From Marinobacter psychrophilus (lineage in GTDB: Bacteria; Pseudomonadota; Gammaproteobacteria; Pseudomonadales; Oleiphilaceae), in contig NZ_CP011494.1 of assembly GCF_001043175.1 (NCBI RefSeq), forward strand, positions 1,984,001-2,048,000: a DNA stretch of 64,000 nucleotides. Reading direction: 5' to 3'. Shown one piece after another: positions 37,003 to 48,331 of this stretch. Positions within the stretch are counted from its first letter, which is position 1. Each line of letters starts with the position of its first letter. Both the position numbers and the translations under genes were made by a program. The notes under the pieces were generated by a model. That model saw only the letters and a program-made list of their open reading frames with translations, had not been told where the DNA came from and searched no databases.

Positions 37003-38466
37003 TCATCGCGGCAAATTAGAGGCACCCATCAAAAACTCATCCGCCGCACGCGCGGCCTGACGACCCTCACGGATTGCCCACACCACCAGCGATTGGCCGC
37101 GCCGCATGTCCCCCGCGGCAAATACTTTGTCGATCGAGGTCTGGTAGCAACCGTCGCCATCGGTGGTTGCTTTAACATTGCCGCGCCCATCTTTGTCGAC
37201 AGCGAATGCTTCCAGCACTTGGGTCACTGGCGACACAAAACCCATCGCAAGTAAAACCAAATCCGCTTTCATTTCGAATTCAGAATTTGGCACCTCCTGC
37301 ATCTTGCCGTCTATCCATTCAACGCGGGCTGCAATCAGCTTCTCGACCTTGCCGCCCTTCCCTTCGAAACGCTTGGTTGCAACCGCCCAATCCCGGTCGC
37401 AACCTTCTTCTTGTGACGAGGAGGTACGCAACTTGATCGGCCAGTACGGCCATACCAACGGCTTATCCTCTTGTTCCGGCGGTTGCGGCATCAGCTCAAA
37501 TTGCGCCAGGCTGGCTGCGCTATGACGGTTGCATGTGCCTACGCAGTCTGAACCGGTATCGCCACCACCGATAACAACGACGTGCTTACCGCTAGCCATG
37601 ATCTGTTTGTTGAGTTTGTCACCTGCATCCACCTGATTTTGCTGTGGCAGGAATTCCATCGCAAAATGGACGCCTTCCAGCTCACGACCAGGCACTGGCA
37701 GATCGCGCGGCAATTCGGCACCGCCCGCAAGGATGATGGCATCGAAATTTTGATCGAGTTGCTTTGGCGAGATGGCTTCTTTGGTCCAGTTGATGATGTT
37801 TGACGGAAAATCTTCGCCGATCAACACACTGGTGCGGAACTGCACGCCTTCGGCTTGCATCTGCTCAATGCGGCGGTCGATATGCGACTTTTCCATCTTG
37901 AAGCCCGGAATGCCGTAACGCAGCAAACCACCAATTCGATCGTTTTTTTCGAACACAGTCACATCGTGACCAACACGCGCGAGTTGCTGGGCTGCAGCCA
38001 GACCAGCAGGGCCGGATCCAACCACGGCAATTTTTTTACCTGTTTTGAAGGCTGCTGGTTGCGGCATAACCCAACCGTTTTTCCAGCCCTTGTCGATGAT
38101 GAAATGCTCGATTGATTTGATGCCAACCGCATCGTTGTTGATGGCAAGCACACAGGCAGATTCGCACGGTGCGGGGCAGATGCGGCCGGTGAATTCGGGG
38201 AAGTTGTTAGTTGAATGAAGTGTCTCTAACGCTTCGCGATAATTGCCGCTATAAACCAGCTGATTCCAGTCGGGGATGATGTTGTTAACCGGGCAACCGG
38301 TCATGCAAAACGGGGTACCGCAGTCCATACAGCGCGCACCCTCCGTTTTCGCTTGTACATCTTTCAACGGCAGGATGAACTCTTTATAGTTCTTGACGCG
38401 TGAATCGGCTGGTAAATACGATTCTTTCTGACGCTGAAATTCCATAAAGCCGGTTATTTTACCCAT
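37003..38466 (-). CDS. gltD: Glutamate synthase (NADPH) small subunit
   Basis: 487 residues. Two N-terminal [4Fe-4S] cysteine clusters ([17 protein letters not shown] and [10 protein letters not shown]) precede the FAD site ([16 protein letters not shown], about residue 150) and the NADPH site ([15 protein letters not shown], about residue 290); a C-terminal [16 protein letters not shown] closes the fold. It passes NADPH electrons to GltB. By eye its sequence resembles betaproteobacterial GltD. It follows gltB after 104 bp. Confidence 0.96.
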   Translation of the reverse strand: MGKITGFMEFQRQKESYLPADSRVKNYKEFILPLKDVQAKTEGARCMDCGTPFCMTGCPVNNIIPDWNQLVYSGNYREALETLHSTNNFPEFTGRICPAPCESACVLAINNDAVGIKSIEHFIIDKGWKNGWVMPQPAAFKTGKKIAVVGSGPAGLAAAQQLARVGHDVTVFEKNDRIGGLLRYGIPGFKMEKSHIDRRIEQMQAEGVQFRTSVLIGEDFPSNIINWTKEAISPKQLDQNFDAIILAGGAELPRDLPVPGRELEGVHFAMEFLPQQNQVDAGDKLNKQIMASGKHVVVIGGGDTGSDCVGTCNRHSAASLAQFELMPQPPEQEDKPLVWPYWPIKLRTSSSQEEGCDRDWAVATKRFEGKGGKVEKLIAARVEWIDGKMQEVPNSEFEMKADLVLLAMGFVSPVTQVLEAFAVDKDGRGNVKATTDGDGCYQTSIDKVFAAGDMRRGQSLVVWAIREGRQAARAADEFLMGASNLPR

Positions 38467-38570
38467 TGCCTACCTCTGTCTTATCTAACTCTCCTTGCCA
38501 GGGAGAGGGTTCGGGGTCGAATCCCCATCCTGACCTTCCCCCGCAGGAGGAAGGTACTGGCGTAGCAAAC

Positions 38571-41500
38571 TTACACTGCGTTTTTTTCTTTCTGCCGAAT
38601 AGGCACTCGCGCCACATTCATCTCACTCAGTGCGCGTTTGTACTCGTTCGGGAACACTTTGATAAATTTGTTGCGGCCATTGGACCAGTCATCCAGCAAA
38701 TTGCGTGCATGCGTGCTGCCGGTGTACTTGAAATGGCGCTCAATCAGGCACTTTAGAATCGCCTCGTCAGTCTCACTTTGATCGCCACGCAGCAGGCTAT
38801 GCCATATCGAGCGATCGACTTTCGCTTCTTGCTCGGCGTGGGCGAGGACAGGTTCCAGCGTGACCATCGCCATATTGCATTTTTTGGCAAAATCACCGTC
38901 AGGGTCCCACACGTAAGCAATACCGCCAGACATACCGGCGGCAAAGTTGCGGCCGGTATGTCCGAAAACCACCACTGTGCCGCCCGTCATATATTCGCAT
39001 CCATGATCGCCGACACCTTCAACCACTGTAATGGCGCCGGAATTACGCACTGCGAAACGCTCGCCGGAGACGCCGTTGAAAAATGCCTCGCCGGCGATCG
39101 CGCCGTATAAAACGGTGTTACCGATGATAATATTGTCGTCTGCCAAACCGGGAAACTCTGTATTCGGACGGACAATAATGCGTCCGCCCGATAAACCTTT
39201 GCCGACGTAATCATTACCTTCGCCGACTAGATCTAGCGTAATGCCGTGCGCCAGAAACGCGCCGGCCGATTGACCTGCAGTCCCTAGTAACTGGATGTGA
39301 ATGGTATCGTCGGGCAAGCCTTCGTGACCGTATTTTTTGGCAACGACGCCAGACAGCATGGTGCCAACCGTGCGGTTAACGTTCCTGACCGGCAAAGTGA
39401 ACGAGACTTTTTCACCTTTTTCGAGCGCTGCTTTCGCTTGCGCGATCAGCTGATGGTCAAGCGCTTTTTCCAAGCCGTGGTCCTGCTCCTCCGTGTGATA
39501 GCGAGGTACCGAAGCAGGTACTTCCGGCTGATAGAAAATCTTGCTGAAATCAAGCCCCTTGGCCTTCCAATGCGTAATCGCTTTTGACTTGTCGAGCAAG
39601 TCGACGCGACCGATCAATTCATCAAATGTGCGTATACCGAGTTGCGCCATCAACTGCCGCGCTTCCTCGGCTACAAAGAAGAAATAGTTGACTACATGTT
39701 CTGGCTTGCCGGAGAACTTGGCGCGTAGCAGCGGGTCTTGTGTCGCGATGCCGACCGAGCAGGTATTGAGGTGGCATTTACGCAACATAATGCAGCCCTC
39801 AACCACTAGCGGGGCGGTTGCAAAACCGATTTCGTCCGCGCCCAGCATGGCCGCAATGACGATATCTCGGCCGGTTTTCATTTGGCCATCGGCTTGTACC
39901 CGAATGCGGCTGCGCAATCCGTTCAGCACCAGCGTTTGCTGGGTTTCCGCCAAGCCCAGTTCCCAAGGTGTTCCCGCATGTTTGAGTGAAGACAACGGCG
40001 TGGCGCCGGTGCCGCCATCATGACCGGCAATCACCACGTGATCGGCCTTGGCCTTGGTGACGCCGACCGCGACCGTGCCAACCCCGACTTCGGACACCAA
40101 CTTAATGGAGATCGACGCGCTAGGGTTTACATTTTTCAAATCGTGAATCAGCTGCGCCAAGTCTTCGATCGAATAAATATCATGATGCGGCGGCGGCGAA
40201 ATCAAGCCCACGCCCGGCACCGAGAAACGCAATTTTGCGATATATTCAGACACTTTGTAGCCCGGCAACTGCCCACCTTCTCCCGGCTTGGCGCCTTGTG
40301 CCATCTTGACCTGGATTTGATCAGCGGAATCCAAATACGCGGCTGTCACGCCAAAGCGACCCGCCGCGACCTGCTTGATCCTGGAGCGCACCGAATCGCC
40401 ATCTTGCAAGACAATATCGGCTTCAATCTGGTCATGGCCGATAACAGATGCCATGGTCTCGCCCTGCTTGACCGGGATGCCTTTCATCTCTTGGCGATAA
40501 CGGCTCGGATCTTCACCGCCTTCGCCGGTGTTGGACTTGCCGCCGATACGGTTCATTGCGACCGCCAACGTGGCGTGCGCTTCGGTGCTGATCGAGCCAA
40601 GCGACATTGCGCCAGTGGCGAAGCGCTTGACGATTTCTTTCGCCGGCTCGACGTCATCCAGCGCAATCGCCTTAGACGGGTCCAGCTTGAATTCAAACAA
40701 ACCGCGCAGGGTCATATGCCGCTTGCTTTGGTCATTGATGATCTGTGCATATTCTTGGTAAGTGCTAAAACTGTTGGATCGGGTCGAATGCTGCAGCTTG
40801 GCAATCGCATCCGGCGTCCACATGTGCTCTTCGCCGCGCACGCGAAACGCGTATTCACCGCCGGCATCGAGCGCATGCGCCAAAACCGGATCGCTGCCGT
40901 AAGCTTGCTGATGCAGACGTAACGCCTCTTCTGCTACTTCGACGACGCCGATACCTTCAATATTGGATGCAGTGCCTTTGAAATATTTGTCGATAAGCGA
41001 CTTATTCAAGCCGATCGCTTCGAAAACTTGCGCGCCGCAGTACGACATATAAGTCGATATGCCCATTTTCGACATCACCTTCAACAAACCCTTGGCGAGC
41101 GCTTTCTGGAAATTCTGGATGGCTTTTTCCGGCGATAAGTCACCGGACAATCTGTTGGCCATTTCCGCTAGCGTATCCATTGCCAGATACGGGTGGATGG
41201 CTTCTGCGCCAAAACCGGCCAGCAGCGCGAAATGATGCGTTTCGCGGGCAGAACCGGTTTCCACCACCAGGCCGGTTGACGTGCGAAAACCCGTGCTAAC
41301 CAGGTGCAAATGGATTGCCGACGTCGCGAGCAAGGCCGGGATCGCTACTTGCTCGGCGTTCACCTTGCGGTCGGACACGATCAGGACATTATGGCCCGAT
41401 TTGATTGCATCCACCGCTTGCGCGCACACCGATGCCAGGCGCACTTCCATGCCGTCTTTACCCGAGGCCACCGGATAGCAAATGTTCAGTTCGTAGGATT

Positions 41501-43427
41501 TGAAATTACCGCTGGTGTGGGCGCTGATGTTGCGCAGCTTGGCGATGTCTGAATAGTCCAGAATCGGTTTCGATACTTCCAAGCGCATCGGCGGATTGTT
41601 GTTATTGACGTCGAGCAGGTTTGGCCTGGGGCCTATAAAGGATACCAGTGACATTACCATCGCCTCGCGGATCGGATCGATCGGCGGATTCGTCACTTGC
41701 GCAAACATCTGCTTGAAGTAGTGATACAGCGGTTTGAGCTTGTCAGACATCACAGCCGGCGGCGAGTCGTTGCCCATTGAGCCCGTCGCTTCTTCGGCAT
41801 TCAGCGCCATCGGCGACATCAATACCCTGACGTCTTCCTGGGTGTAGCCAAATGCCTGCTGACGGTCAAGCAAGGATGCGCGGGTATTTTCTGCCGATGT
41901 TTGCGTCTTGATGTCGTTGAGCGTGGTTTCGTGAAGCTTAATGTCGTCCAGATTGATACGCACCGAATTGATCCACGACTCGTAAGGCTTGGCGTTGGCG
42001 TAGGTATCTTTAATTTCCTGGTCATCGATGATGCGCCCAGCTTCGAGGTCGATCAGGAACATCTTGCCAGGCTGCAGGCGCCATTTCTTGATAATTCTGG
42101 ATTCGGGAATCGGCAGCACGCCGGATTCGGATGCCATCACCACCAGGTCGTCGTCCGTTACGATATAGCGCGCGGGACGCAAACCGTTGCGATCCAGCGT
42201 GCCACCGATGTAACGACCATCGGTGAACGCTATCGCGGCAGGGCCATCCCACGGTTCCATCATCGCGGCGTGGTATTCGTAAAAGGCGCGGCGGTTGTCG
42301 TCCATCAACGTGTGATTTTCCCAGGCTTCGGGGATCATCATCATCATCGCTTGCGCGATCGGATAGCCTGCCATCAGCAGCAGTTCAAGCGCGTCATCGA
42401 AGCACGCGGTGTCAGACTGCACGTCGTCAATCAGCGGGAACAATTTTTGCAAATCGTCGCCCAGCACGGTGGATTTCATCACGCCTTCACGCGCGCGCAT
42501 CCAGTTGACATTGCCCTTGACGGTATTGATCTCGCCATTGTGGGCAATCAGACGAAAAGGGTGGGCCAGCGGCCATTCCGGAAAGGTATTGGTTGAAAAA
42601 CGTTGATGCACCAGTGCCAGTGCGGAAACGCAGCGCTCATCCTGTAAGTCTTTGTAATAAAGACCGACTTGAGCTGCCAGCAGTAAACCCTTGTAAACAA
42701 TGGTACGGGCCGACATCGAGGGTACGAAAAACTCTTTGCCGTGGGGCAAATCCAGCGCCTGGATCGCGTGACTGGAAGACTTACGAATCACGTACAGTTT
42801 ACGTTCCAGCGCGTCGCTCACCGTGATGTCTGGCCCGCGACCTATGAAGATCTGGCGGATCACCGGCTCTTTTTCACGCACGGTAGGCGACATCGGCATC
42901 TCGGTGTCGACTGGCACGTTGCGCCAACCCAGCACGACCTGCCCTTCGGCGCGCACCACACTTTCTATCTCTTGCTCGCATGCGATACGGGATGTCGTTT
43001 CTTTCGGCAAGAAAATCATGCCTACGCCATATTCTTCGGGCGGCGGCAGTTCGACACCCTGCTTGGCCATCTCGTCGCGATAGTACTGATCCGGCAGTTG
43101 AATCAGAACGCCCGCGCCGTCGCCCATCAACTTGTCGGCACCGACCGCGCCGCGATGGGCGAGATTCTTCAGGATGAGCAAGCCTTGCTTAACGATGGAA
43201 TGGCTTTTATGGCCTTTGATATGGGCGATAAAACCGATGCCGCAGGCATCATGCTCGTTGGCAGGGTTGTAAAGGCCGTATTGCTGGGCGTGTTTGATTT
43301 TGGCTTCGATGTCGTGCTTGTGTTCCAAAGCGCACTCCTCATGGATGTTGCGGGAATCGGGCAGCGGCAAAATGGCGCGTTTATCCACCGTGGCGATGGC
43401 GGACAAGAATGACGATTTGGACTTCAT
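38571..43427 (-). CDS. gltB: Glutamate synthase (NADPH) large subunit
   Basis: A 1618-residue enzyme. The N-terminal class II amidotransferase nucleophile is the cysteine in HDACGIGF (about residue 62 from the first ATG), implying a removable propeptide. The central FMN-binding synthase domain contains GAMSLGSIS and the cluster cysteines around [13 protein letters not shown], and the C-terminal beta-helix domain ends the protein. The propeptide region seems longer than usual, so translation may start at a later codon. GltB makes two glutamates from glutamine and 2-oxoglutarate and would assimilate ammonia together with glutamine synthetase. Confidence 0.95.
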   Translation of the reverse strand: MKSKSSFLSAIATVDKRAILPLPDSRNIHEECALEHKHDIEAKIKHAQQYGLYNPANEHDACGIGFIAHIKGHKSHSIVKQGLLILKNLAHRGAVGADKLMGDGAGVLIQLPDQYYRDEMAKQGVELPPPEEYGVGMIFLPKETTSRIACEQEIESVVRAEGQVVLGWRNVPVDTEMPMSPTVREKEPVIRQIFIGRGPDITVSDALERKLYVIRKSSSHAIQALDLPHGKEFFVPSMSARTIVYKGLLLAAQVGLYYKDLQDERCVSALALVHQRFSTNTFPEWPLAHPFRLIAHNGEINTVKGNVNWMRAREGVMKSTVLGDDLQKLFPLIDDVQSDTACFDDALELLLMAGYPIAQAMMMMIPEAWENHTLMDDNRRAFYEYHAAMMEPWDGPAAIAFTDGRYIGGTLDRNGLRPARYIVTDDDLVVMASESGVLPIPESRIIKKWRLQPGKMFLIDLEAGRIIDDQEIKDTYANAKPYESWINSVRINLDDIKLHETTLNDIKTQTSAENTRASLLDRQQAFGYTQEDVRVLMSPMALNAEEATGSMGNDSPPAVMSDKLKPLYHYFKQMFAQVTNPPIDPIREAMVMSLVSFIGPRPNLLDVNNNNPPMRLEVSKPILDYSDIAKLRNISAHTSGNFKSYELNICYPVASGKDGMEVRLASVCAQAVDAIKSGHNVLIVSDRKVNAEQVAIPALLATSAIHLHLVSTGFRTSTGLVVETGSARETHHFALLAGFGAEAIHPYLAMDTLAEMANRLSGDLSPEKAIQNFQKALAKGLLKVMSKMGISTYMSYCGAQVFEAIGLNKSLIDKYFKGTASNIEGIGVVEVAEEALRLHQQAYGSDPVLAHALDAGGEYAFRVRGEEHMWTPDAIAKLQHSTRSNSFSTYQEYAQIINDQSKRHMTLRGLFEFKLDPSKAIALDDVEPAKEIVKRFATGAMSLGSISTEAHATLAVAMNRIGGKSNTGEGGEDPSRYRQEMKGIPVKQGETMASVIGHDQIEADIVLQDGDSVRSRIKQVAAGRFGVTAAYLDSADQIQVKMAQGAKPGEGGQLPGYKVSEYIAKLRFSVPGVGLISPPPHHDIYSIEDLAQLIHDLKNVNPSASISIKLVSEVGVGTVAVGVTKAKADHVVIAGHDGGTGATPLSSLKHAGTPWELGLAETQQTLVLNGLRSRIRVQADGQMKTGRDIVIAAMLGADEIGFATAPLVVEGCIMLRKCHLNTCSVGIATQDPLLRAKFSGKPEHVVNYFFFVAEEARQLMAQLGIRTFDELIGRVDLLDKSKAITHWKAKGLDFSKIFYQPEVPASVPRYHTEEQDHGLEKALDHQLIAQAKAALEKGEKVSFTLPVRNVNRTVGTMLSGVVAKKYGHEGLPDDTIHIQLLGTAGQSAGAFLAHGITLDLVGEGNDYVGKGLSGGRIIVRPNTEFPGLADDNIIIGNTVLYGAIAGEAFFNGVSGERFAVRNSGAITVVEGVGDHGCEYMTGGTVVVFGHTGRNFAAGMSGGIAYVWDPDGDFAKKCNMAMVTLEPVLAHAEQEAKVDRSIWHSLLRGDQSETDEAILKCLIERHFKYTGSTHARNLLDDWSNGRNKFIKVFPNEYKRALSEMNVARVPIRQKEKNAV

Positions 43428-43509
43428 TATATTCCTTAACGGGCTTCAGTGAAGCTATATCAGTCATGACACAGTCCTGAAGAGAGCAAACGCTGATGCC
43501 GAACAGGGC

Positions 43510-44118
43510 TCATCGCGGTTCAGCTCCGGTGACAGAGCCTTTCACCGTTACCGGTTTGCCCTGGATAAAGTTGATGCAGACTCCGTCGAGTTCTTCCAAA
43601 AACAGGGGCGCGCTCATGAAACCGCACGTATAGGGCGCCTGCCCGTCCCGACTGCAGCCGTCGCTTTCCAGATGTTGACACGACGTGCAGACGCCGAAGT
43701 GAGGCTTGCCTCTTTCTTGCGTCACCTGGCCGAGCAAGCGTTGCAAGGCACTGGCAAAATGACTTTGGACACTGGGAGGTAGTGATTCCGCAGCACGGAC
43801 CAGAGATTCGAAGGGGTCGTTCGCAAGAATGCCCCGGGCTTTCTCGGTCAGAACGAGCCGGACACTGCGCCTGTCGTCCTCTGACCGCATGCGTGTCAGA
43901 TAGCCTTGGGTTTCGAGGCTTTTGATTGTCTGTGACGCCGTACCCCGCGTTGTAGCATGAAATGCGGCGAAGGCGGACGGCGTTTGCGAGAAACGGTTGG
44001 CCTGTGCGAAGTATCTAAGCGCAGCCCATTGGGCTGCTGTCAGCCCCTCTGCGAGACCCTCGCCGGACGCTATGCGTCCCAAGTGAAAGACCAATTCCGC
44101 GTTAGCGCGACCGTTCAT
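43510..44118 (-). CDS. MarR-family regulator with a cysteine-rich C-terminal domain
   Basis: About 202 residues. The winged helix (LTAAQWAALRYFAQ, GTASQTIKSLETQGYLTR, DDRRSVRLVLTEKA) occupies about 15-110. The C-terminal domain carries C-x2-C-x7-C-x9-C (about residues 144, 147, 155 and 165) and another cysteine at 181, suited to an Fe-S cluster or zinc. An AAGGAG six bases before the ATG at 44118 decides the start; the frame extends to a TTG at 44163. It diverges from selO-suf across a gap with two strong palindromes. I infer a cluster- or metal-sensing autoregulator of the flanking Fe-S genes; this is not demonstrated. Confidence 0.85.
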   Translation of the reverse strand: MNGRANAELVFHLGRIASGEGLAEGLTAAQWAALRYFAQANRFSQTPSAFAAFHATTRGTASQTIKSLETQGYLTRMRSEDDRRSVRLVLTEKARGILANDPFESLVRAAESLPPSVQSHFASALQRLLGQVTQERGKPHFGVCTSCQHLESDGCSRDGQAPYTCGFMSAPLFLEELDGVCINFIQGKPVTVKGSVTGAEPR

Positions 44119-44183
44119 TTCCAGCTCCTTGATCATACTCAATTTGGTGACGTCTAATTTCAAGCCCCCTCGGTAATTTTTTT

Positions 44184-44212
44184 ATAATAGCGATTAACAA
44201 CTAATTTAACAA
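44184..44212 (-). promoter_or_regulatory. Predicted marR promoter
   Basis: On the minus strand TTGTTA (-35, 44207-44212) and TATTAT (-10, 44184-44189) are separated by exactly 17 bp, about 65 bp before the marR start. Operator A lies six bases upstream of the -35. Confidence 0.55.
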
Positions 44213-44217
44213 GATTG

Positions 44218-44236
44218 TAGTTTCGGAGCGATACCA
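44218..44236. promoter_or_regulatory. Operator A, TAGTTTCG-GAG-CGATACCA
   Basis: An imperfect palindrome matching TAGTWTCG-N3-CGAWACTA at 15 of 16 arm positions. It adjoins the predicted marR promoter, and together with operators C and D it defines a shared motif. Confidence 0.7.
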
Positions 44237-44330
44237 TAATATGGCCGTATTCGTGAAGGGTGTGAGGCCATAAAAATCGTTGATAGCTCACCTTTTCACT
44301 ATTCAGACCATAACCAGATAATGTCCAATG

Positions 44331-44349
44331 CGATAGCGTTTCGATACTA
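44331..44349. promoter_or_regulatory. Weak operator B (one good half-site)
   Basis: The right half CGATACTA is perfect; the left half matches at only four of eight positions. It ends just before the -35 of the selO promoter. Confidence 0.35.
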
Positions 44350-44351
44350 TA

Positions 44352-44380
44352 TTGACAAGTTAGCCATGCTTACTTAGTAT
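44352..44380 (+). promoter_or_regulatory. Predicted selO-suf promoter
   Basis: TTGACA (44352-44357), a 17-bp spacer and TAGTAT (44375-44380) form a near-consensus sigma-70 promoter 31 bp before selO. The -10 is the left half of operator C, so a bound protein should repress. Confidence 0.72.
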
Positions 44381-44393
44381 CGTTACGACACTA
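44375..44393. promoter_or_regulatory. Operator C, TAGTATCG-TTA-CGACACTA
   Basis: A palindrome with 15 of 16 arm positions matching the motif, overlapping the -10 of the selO promoter and the likely transcription start. Confidence 0.75.
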
Positions 44394-44411
44394 ATTAAGG
44401 AAAAAAGCGAT

Positions 44412-45932
44412 ATGGGCGCGCTTACCAGCCATCAGCAAGAAAGCCGAGGCCCGTCACGAATGATGACGGGAATGTGCTTCGATAACAGCTATGCCCGCCT
44501 GCCCGCCACCTTTTATCAACACTGTGAGCCTCTCCCAGTAGCGGCACCAGAATTGCTCGTACTGAACAAACCTCTGGCCGGGGAACTGGGGATGGATGAT
44601 TCAGACTTGATGGCAAATAGCGATCACTTAACGCAACTGTTTGCCGGTAACCGGTTGCCGATGAATGCACAGCCACTGGCCATGGCCTATGCCGGGCACC
44701 AGTTTGGCCAATTTATGCCGCAACTGGGAGACGACCGGGCGATTCTTCTGGGTGAGGTTATCGACGGCTGCCAACAGCGCCGTGACCTGCAACTGAATGG
44801 CGCAGGCCGGACACCGTTTGCAGGGAGTGGAGATGGCCGTTCGCCGCTCGGACCGGCAATACGTGAATATCTGGTGAGTGAGGCGATGCATGCGCTGGGT
44901 GTTCCCACTACCCGAGCACTGGCGTTGACGACAACCGGCGAAAAAATATACCGCCAGGGAGCGGAGGCGGCAGCTGTTCTGGCAAGAGTGGCCAGCTGCC
45001 ATATTCGGGTAGGTACCTTTGAGTATTTCGCCCGGCGTCAACAGTGGCAGCCATTGCGGCAGCTGGCTGATTACAGCATTGCCCGCATAGCCCCTGAATT
45101 GATGATCGACCCCGATCCGTATCTCGCGCTGTTGCGCCTGATGGTAGCGCGGCAGGCAAAGCTGGTCGCACACTGGATGAGTTTGGGGTTTGTTCATGGG
45201 GTGATGAACACCGACAACATGTCTCTGGCCGGCGAAACCCTGGATTATAGCTCCTGCGCCTTCCTTGATCATTACGACCCCGATGCGGTGTTCAGTCCGA
45301 TCGACATTACCGGCCGGTATGCATACAACAGCCAGGGTTTCGCGGCGCAATGGAACCTTGCTCGTCTGGCTGAGGCCCTGCTTGCACTTTTTGATGGGTC
45401 AGAATCCCAAGCCGTGGCCCAGACCTCGCGGGCGGTGCAGGAGTTCTGGCCAATGTACGAAGAACATCTGCTAGACCTGATGCGGGCCCGCCTTGGCCTG
45501 GAGGCTGTGATGCCGGAGGACCGCCAGTTGATTCAGGATCTGCGGCAGCTGTTGGCCCTGCAGAAAGTGGATTACCACACTTTTTTCCTGAGCCTGGCAG
45601 AGGATGTGGAGGGCGGCGGCATCACGGCAGGGCTTTTCGGTGCTGATGCCGGTGATTATCTGAACTGGTACCGACGTTGGCATCTCAGGCTGACACTGAC
45701 CGGCCGCAGCCCTTGCCAGTGTGCGCATGCAATGGCTACGGCAAACCCTGTGGTTATACCGCGCAATCATCTGGTAGAACACGCCATTCGGCGGGCCCAA
45801 GAGGGAGATTTCAGTGAGTTTCACCAACTTCTGGAGGCTGTCACCCGGCCGTTCGAGAAGCCGGCAAACGCTCGATATCTGCAGCCACCGAAGCCGGAGG
45901 ATGTCTTGCGCAGCACGCTTTATGGCACTTGA
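44412..45932 (+). CDS. selO: SelO-type protein adenylyltransferase (pseudokinase), short form
   Basis: 506 residues of the YdiU/SelO fold, which AMPylates proteins and is linked to redox stress. AYAGHQFGQF, RDLQLNGAGRTPF, SGDGRSPLGPAIREYLVSEAM and the metal-binding GVMNTDNMS are present. The usual DYGPxxF motif reads DYSSCAF, and the C-terminal end reads LYGT where many short SelO proteins have CGT, so the redox-active cysteine may be lost. ATG at 44412 follows AAGGA; 44463 is an alternative start. It heads the plus-strand gene train with sufB 138 bp behind. A second, long-form selO lies at 56984-58732. Confidence 0.9.
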   Translation: MGALTSHQQESRGPSRMMTGMCFDNSYARLPATFYQHCEPLPVAAPELLVLNKPLAGELGMDDSDLMANSDHLTQLFAGNRLPMNAQPLAMAYAGHQFGQFMPQLGDDRAILLGEVIDGCQQRRDLQLNGAGRTPFAGSGDGRSPLGPAIREYLVSEAMHALGVPTTRALALTTTGEKIYRQGAEAAAVLARVASCHIRVGTFEYFARRQQWQPLRQLADYSIARIAPELMIDPDPYLALLRLMVARQAKLVAHWMSLGFVHGVMNTDNMSLAGETLDYSSCAFLDHYDPDAVFSPIDITGRYAYNSQGFAAQWNLARLAEALLALFDGSESQAVAQTSRAVQEFWPMYEEHLLDLMRARLGLEAVMPEDRQLIQDLRQLLALQKVDYHTFFLSLAEDVEGGGITAGLFGADAGDYLNWYRRWHLRLTLTGRSPCQCAHAMATANPVVIPRNHLVEHAIRRAQEGDFSEFHQLLEAVTRPFEKPANARYLQPPKPEDVLRSTLYGT

Positions 45933-46028
45933 GACGGTTTGTTCGTGGGTCCGAGAGGGAGTGTAGTCTCCGGTTTATAGGGTTACAGCGATGGTGACCT
46001 TAGGTGTTGAATCAAAACCGCAAAAACC

Positions 46029-46045
46029 AAGGCTCTTGGAGCCTT
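46029..46045 (+). promoter_or_regulatory. Small stem-loop in the sufB leader
   Basis: AAGGCTC-TTG-GAGCCTT is a perfect 7-bp stem with a 3-base loop, 25 bp before sufB and without a T-run. It may be a processing or mRNA-stability element between selO and sufB. Confidence 0.4.
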
Positions 46046-46070
46046 CAATGAAAGATAAGGAGTGACGATC

Positions 46071-47519
46071 ATGGCGACCACTGATAAAGAAGTGAACGAG
46101 CTGGTCAAGCGGGAATACGAACACGGTTTCGTGACTGAGATTGAATCCGACACTTTCGAACCTGGATTGAACGAGGACGTGATTGCCCGCCTTTCCGGCC
46201 TTAAGAAAGAGCCGGAATGGATGCTGGAGTGGCGGCTAAAGGCCTATCGTCGTTGGCTGGAAATGGATGAGCCGAACTGGGCGCACGTGGGTTACCCAAA
46301 AATTGACTACAACTCAATTTCCTATTATTCCGCGCCCAAGCGCAAAGAAGACATGCTCCAGAGCCTGGACGAAGTCGACCCGGAGCTACTCAGAACCTAC
46401 GAAAAACTGGGCATCCCCCTGCACGAGCGTGAACAGCTGGCAGGCGTGGCGGTCGATGCCGTGTTTGACTCAGTTTCAGTAGCGACAACGTTCAAAGAAC
46501 CACTCGCCAAAGCAGGCGTGATTTTCTGCTCCATGTCCGAAGCCATTCAGGAACACCCGGAGCTGGTCAAAAAATATCTGGGTTCTGTCGTTCCGGCGGG
46601 TGACAACTTCTTTGCTGGCCTGAACTCTGCGGTCTTCTCCGACGGCACCTTCGTGTACATACCGAAAGGCGTGCGTTGCCCCATGGAACTGTCTACCTAT
46701 TTCCGCATTAACGCAGCCAACACTGGGCAGTTCGAACGCACCCTGATCATCGCCGAAGACAGCAGCTACGTCAGCTATTTGGAAGGCTGCACCGCGCCTA
46801 TGCGGGATGAAAATCAGCTCCACGCAGCTGTGGTCGAACTGGTGGCCCTGGACGACGCCCAGATCAAGTACTCCACCGTTCAGAACTGGTATCCAGGCGA
46901 TGAAAACGGCAAGGGCGGCATCTTCAACTTCGTTACCAAACGTGGCGCTGCCATCGGTAAAAACTCCAAGATTTCCTGGACTCAGGTAGAAACCGGCTCT
47001 GCCGTTACCTGGAAGTATCCGAGCTGCATCCTTCGGGGCGAAAACAGCGTTGGCGAATTCTACTCCGTGGCGCTGACCAACAATTACCAGCAGGCCGACA
47101 CTGGCACCAAGATGATCCACCTCGGCAAGAATACGTCCAGCACTATCATCGCCAAAGGGATTTCTGCCAGTAACAGCTCGAACGCCTATCGTGGCCTGGT
47201 GAAGTTTGGCCCAGGCGCAGAGGGTGCGCGCAACTTTACCCAGTGCGATTCACTGCTGATTGGCGACCGCTGCGGTGCGCATACCTTTCCGTACATCGAG
47301 AGCAAAAATAAATCGGGCATTATCGAGCATGAAGCCACGACCTCCAAGGTCAGCGACGAACAAATGTTCCTTTGTCGTCAGCGCGGAATCAACCCTGAAC
47401 AGGCCGTTTCGATGATTGTGAACGGCTTCTGTAAAGAGGTGTTCAAGGAACTGCCGATGGAGTTCGCCGTTGAAGCTGGCAAATTGCTTGAGGTGAGCCT
47501 TGAAGGCTCTGTCGGTTAA
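46071..47519 (+). CDS. sufB: Fe-S cluster assembly scaffold subunit SufB
   Basis: 482 residues; with SufC and SufD it forms the cytosolic SufBC2D scaffold on which Fe-S clusters are built under iron or oxidative stress. [36 protein letters not shown] (with a conserved cysteine), [18 protein letters not shown] and [21 protein letters not shown] are typical. AAGGAGTG ends seven bases before the ATG at 46071, which is preferred to the GTG at 46062. It begins a tight sufBCD cluster. Confidence 0.96.
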   Translation: MATTDKEVNELVKREYEHGFVTEIESDTFEPGLNEDVIARLSGLKKEPEWMLEWRLKAYRRWLEMDEPNWAHVGYPKIDYNSISYYSAPKRKEDMLQSLDEVDPELLRTYEKLGIPLHEREQLAGVAVDAVFDSVSVATTFKEPLAKAGVIFCSMSEAIQEHPELVKKYLGSVVPAGDNFFAGLNSAVFSDGTFVYIPKGVRCPMELSTYFRINAANTGQFERTLIIAEDSSYVSYLEGCTAPMRDENQLHAAVVELVALDDAQIKYSTVQNWYPGDENGKGGIFNFVTKRGAAIGKNSKISWTQVETGSAVTWKYPSCILRGENSVGEFYSVALTNNYQQADTGTKMIHLGKNTSSTIIAKGISASNSSNAYRGLVKFGPGAEGARNFTQCDSLLIGDRCGAHTFPYIESKNKSGIIEHEATTSKVSDEQMFLCRQRGINPEQAVSMIVNGFCKEVFKELPMEFAVEAGKLLEVSLEGSVG

Positions 47520-47554
47520 AAACAGAATTTGAGATTACAGAGAGAAGCCAATAC

Positions 47555-48319
47555 ATGCTGAACATCAAAAATCTACACGCGTCCGTTGAAGGTGAAGAAA
47601 TCCTCAAGGGCATCAACCTGGAAATTAAAGCCGGGGAAATTCACGCCATTATGGGTCCCAATGGCTCAGGTAAAAGCACCTTGTCACAGGTGCTGGCAGG
47701 CAGTGAAAACTTTGAAGTCACCGAGGGTGAAGTCACCTTCAACGGTGAAAATCTGCTGGACCTAAAAACCGAAGAACGGGCCCGCGAAGGCATTTTCCTG
47801 GCGTTTCAGTACCCGGTAGAGATTCCAGGCGTCAGCAACCTGCAGTTCCTGCGCACCGCCGTCAATTCCATGCGCGGCCACCGTGGCGAGCCGGAGATGA
47901 ATGCGGCTGAGTTTATGAAACATGCGAGGGAAGTATCCATGCAAGTTGATCTGGATCCGGCCTTCCTTAAGCGCGGCGTAAACGAGGGCTTTTCCGGCGG
48001 CGAGAAAAAGCGCAACGAGATTTTGCAGGCGCTGCTGCTTCAACCCAAGCTGGCCATTCTGGACGAAACCGATTCCGGGTTGGACATTGATGCGCTGCAC
48101 GTGGTTTCGGACGGTGTTAACGCCCTGCGCGCTAAAGATCGAGCCATCTTGATGGTGACTCACTACCAGCGCCTGCTGAACCACATTGTGCCGGACTATG
48201 TTCACGTGCTGGCCGATGGAAAAATTGTCAAATCTGGCGGGCGCGAGCTGGCCTATGAGCTTGAAGAGCGCGGCTACGGCTGGCTCAACGTGAAAGACAA
48301 AGAAGCCACAGACAGCTAA
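47555..48319 (+). CDS. sufC: Fe-S cluster assembly ATPase SufC
   Basis: 254 residues of ABC-type ATPase. Walker A GPNGSGKSTLSQVLAG, signature FSGGEKKRNEILQ, Walker B LAILDETDSGLDIDAL and the switch histidine in MVTHYQRLL are intact. The ETDSGLD form is specific to SufC. ATP binding drives rearrangement of the SufBCD complex. Confidence 0.97.
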   Translation: MLNIKNLHASVEGEEILKGINLEIKAGEIHAIMGPNGSGKSTLSQVLAGSENFEVTEGEVTFNGENLLDLKTEERAREGIFLAFQYPVEIPGVSNLQFLRTAVNSMRGHRGEPEMNAAEFMKHAREVSMQVDLDPAFLKRGVNEGFSGGEKKRNEILQALLLQPKLAILDETDSGLDIDALHVVSDGVNALRAKDRAILMVTHYQRLLNHIVPDYVHVLADGKIVKSGGRELAYELEERGYGWLNVKDKEATDS

Positions 48320-48331
48320 GGAGGACACCGA

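Noticed and set aside
35845..37254. 469-codon open frame antisense to aconitase and gltD
   Set aside because: A long shadow frame caused by high GC third positions in two well-identified genes on the other strand.
44340..44393. IscR or Fur box upstream of selO-suf
   Set aside because: The palindromes do not resemble either motif; the neighbouring MarR-type regulator is the more economical candidate.
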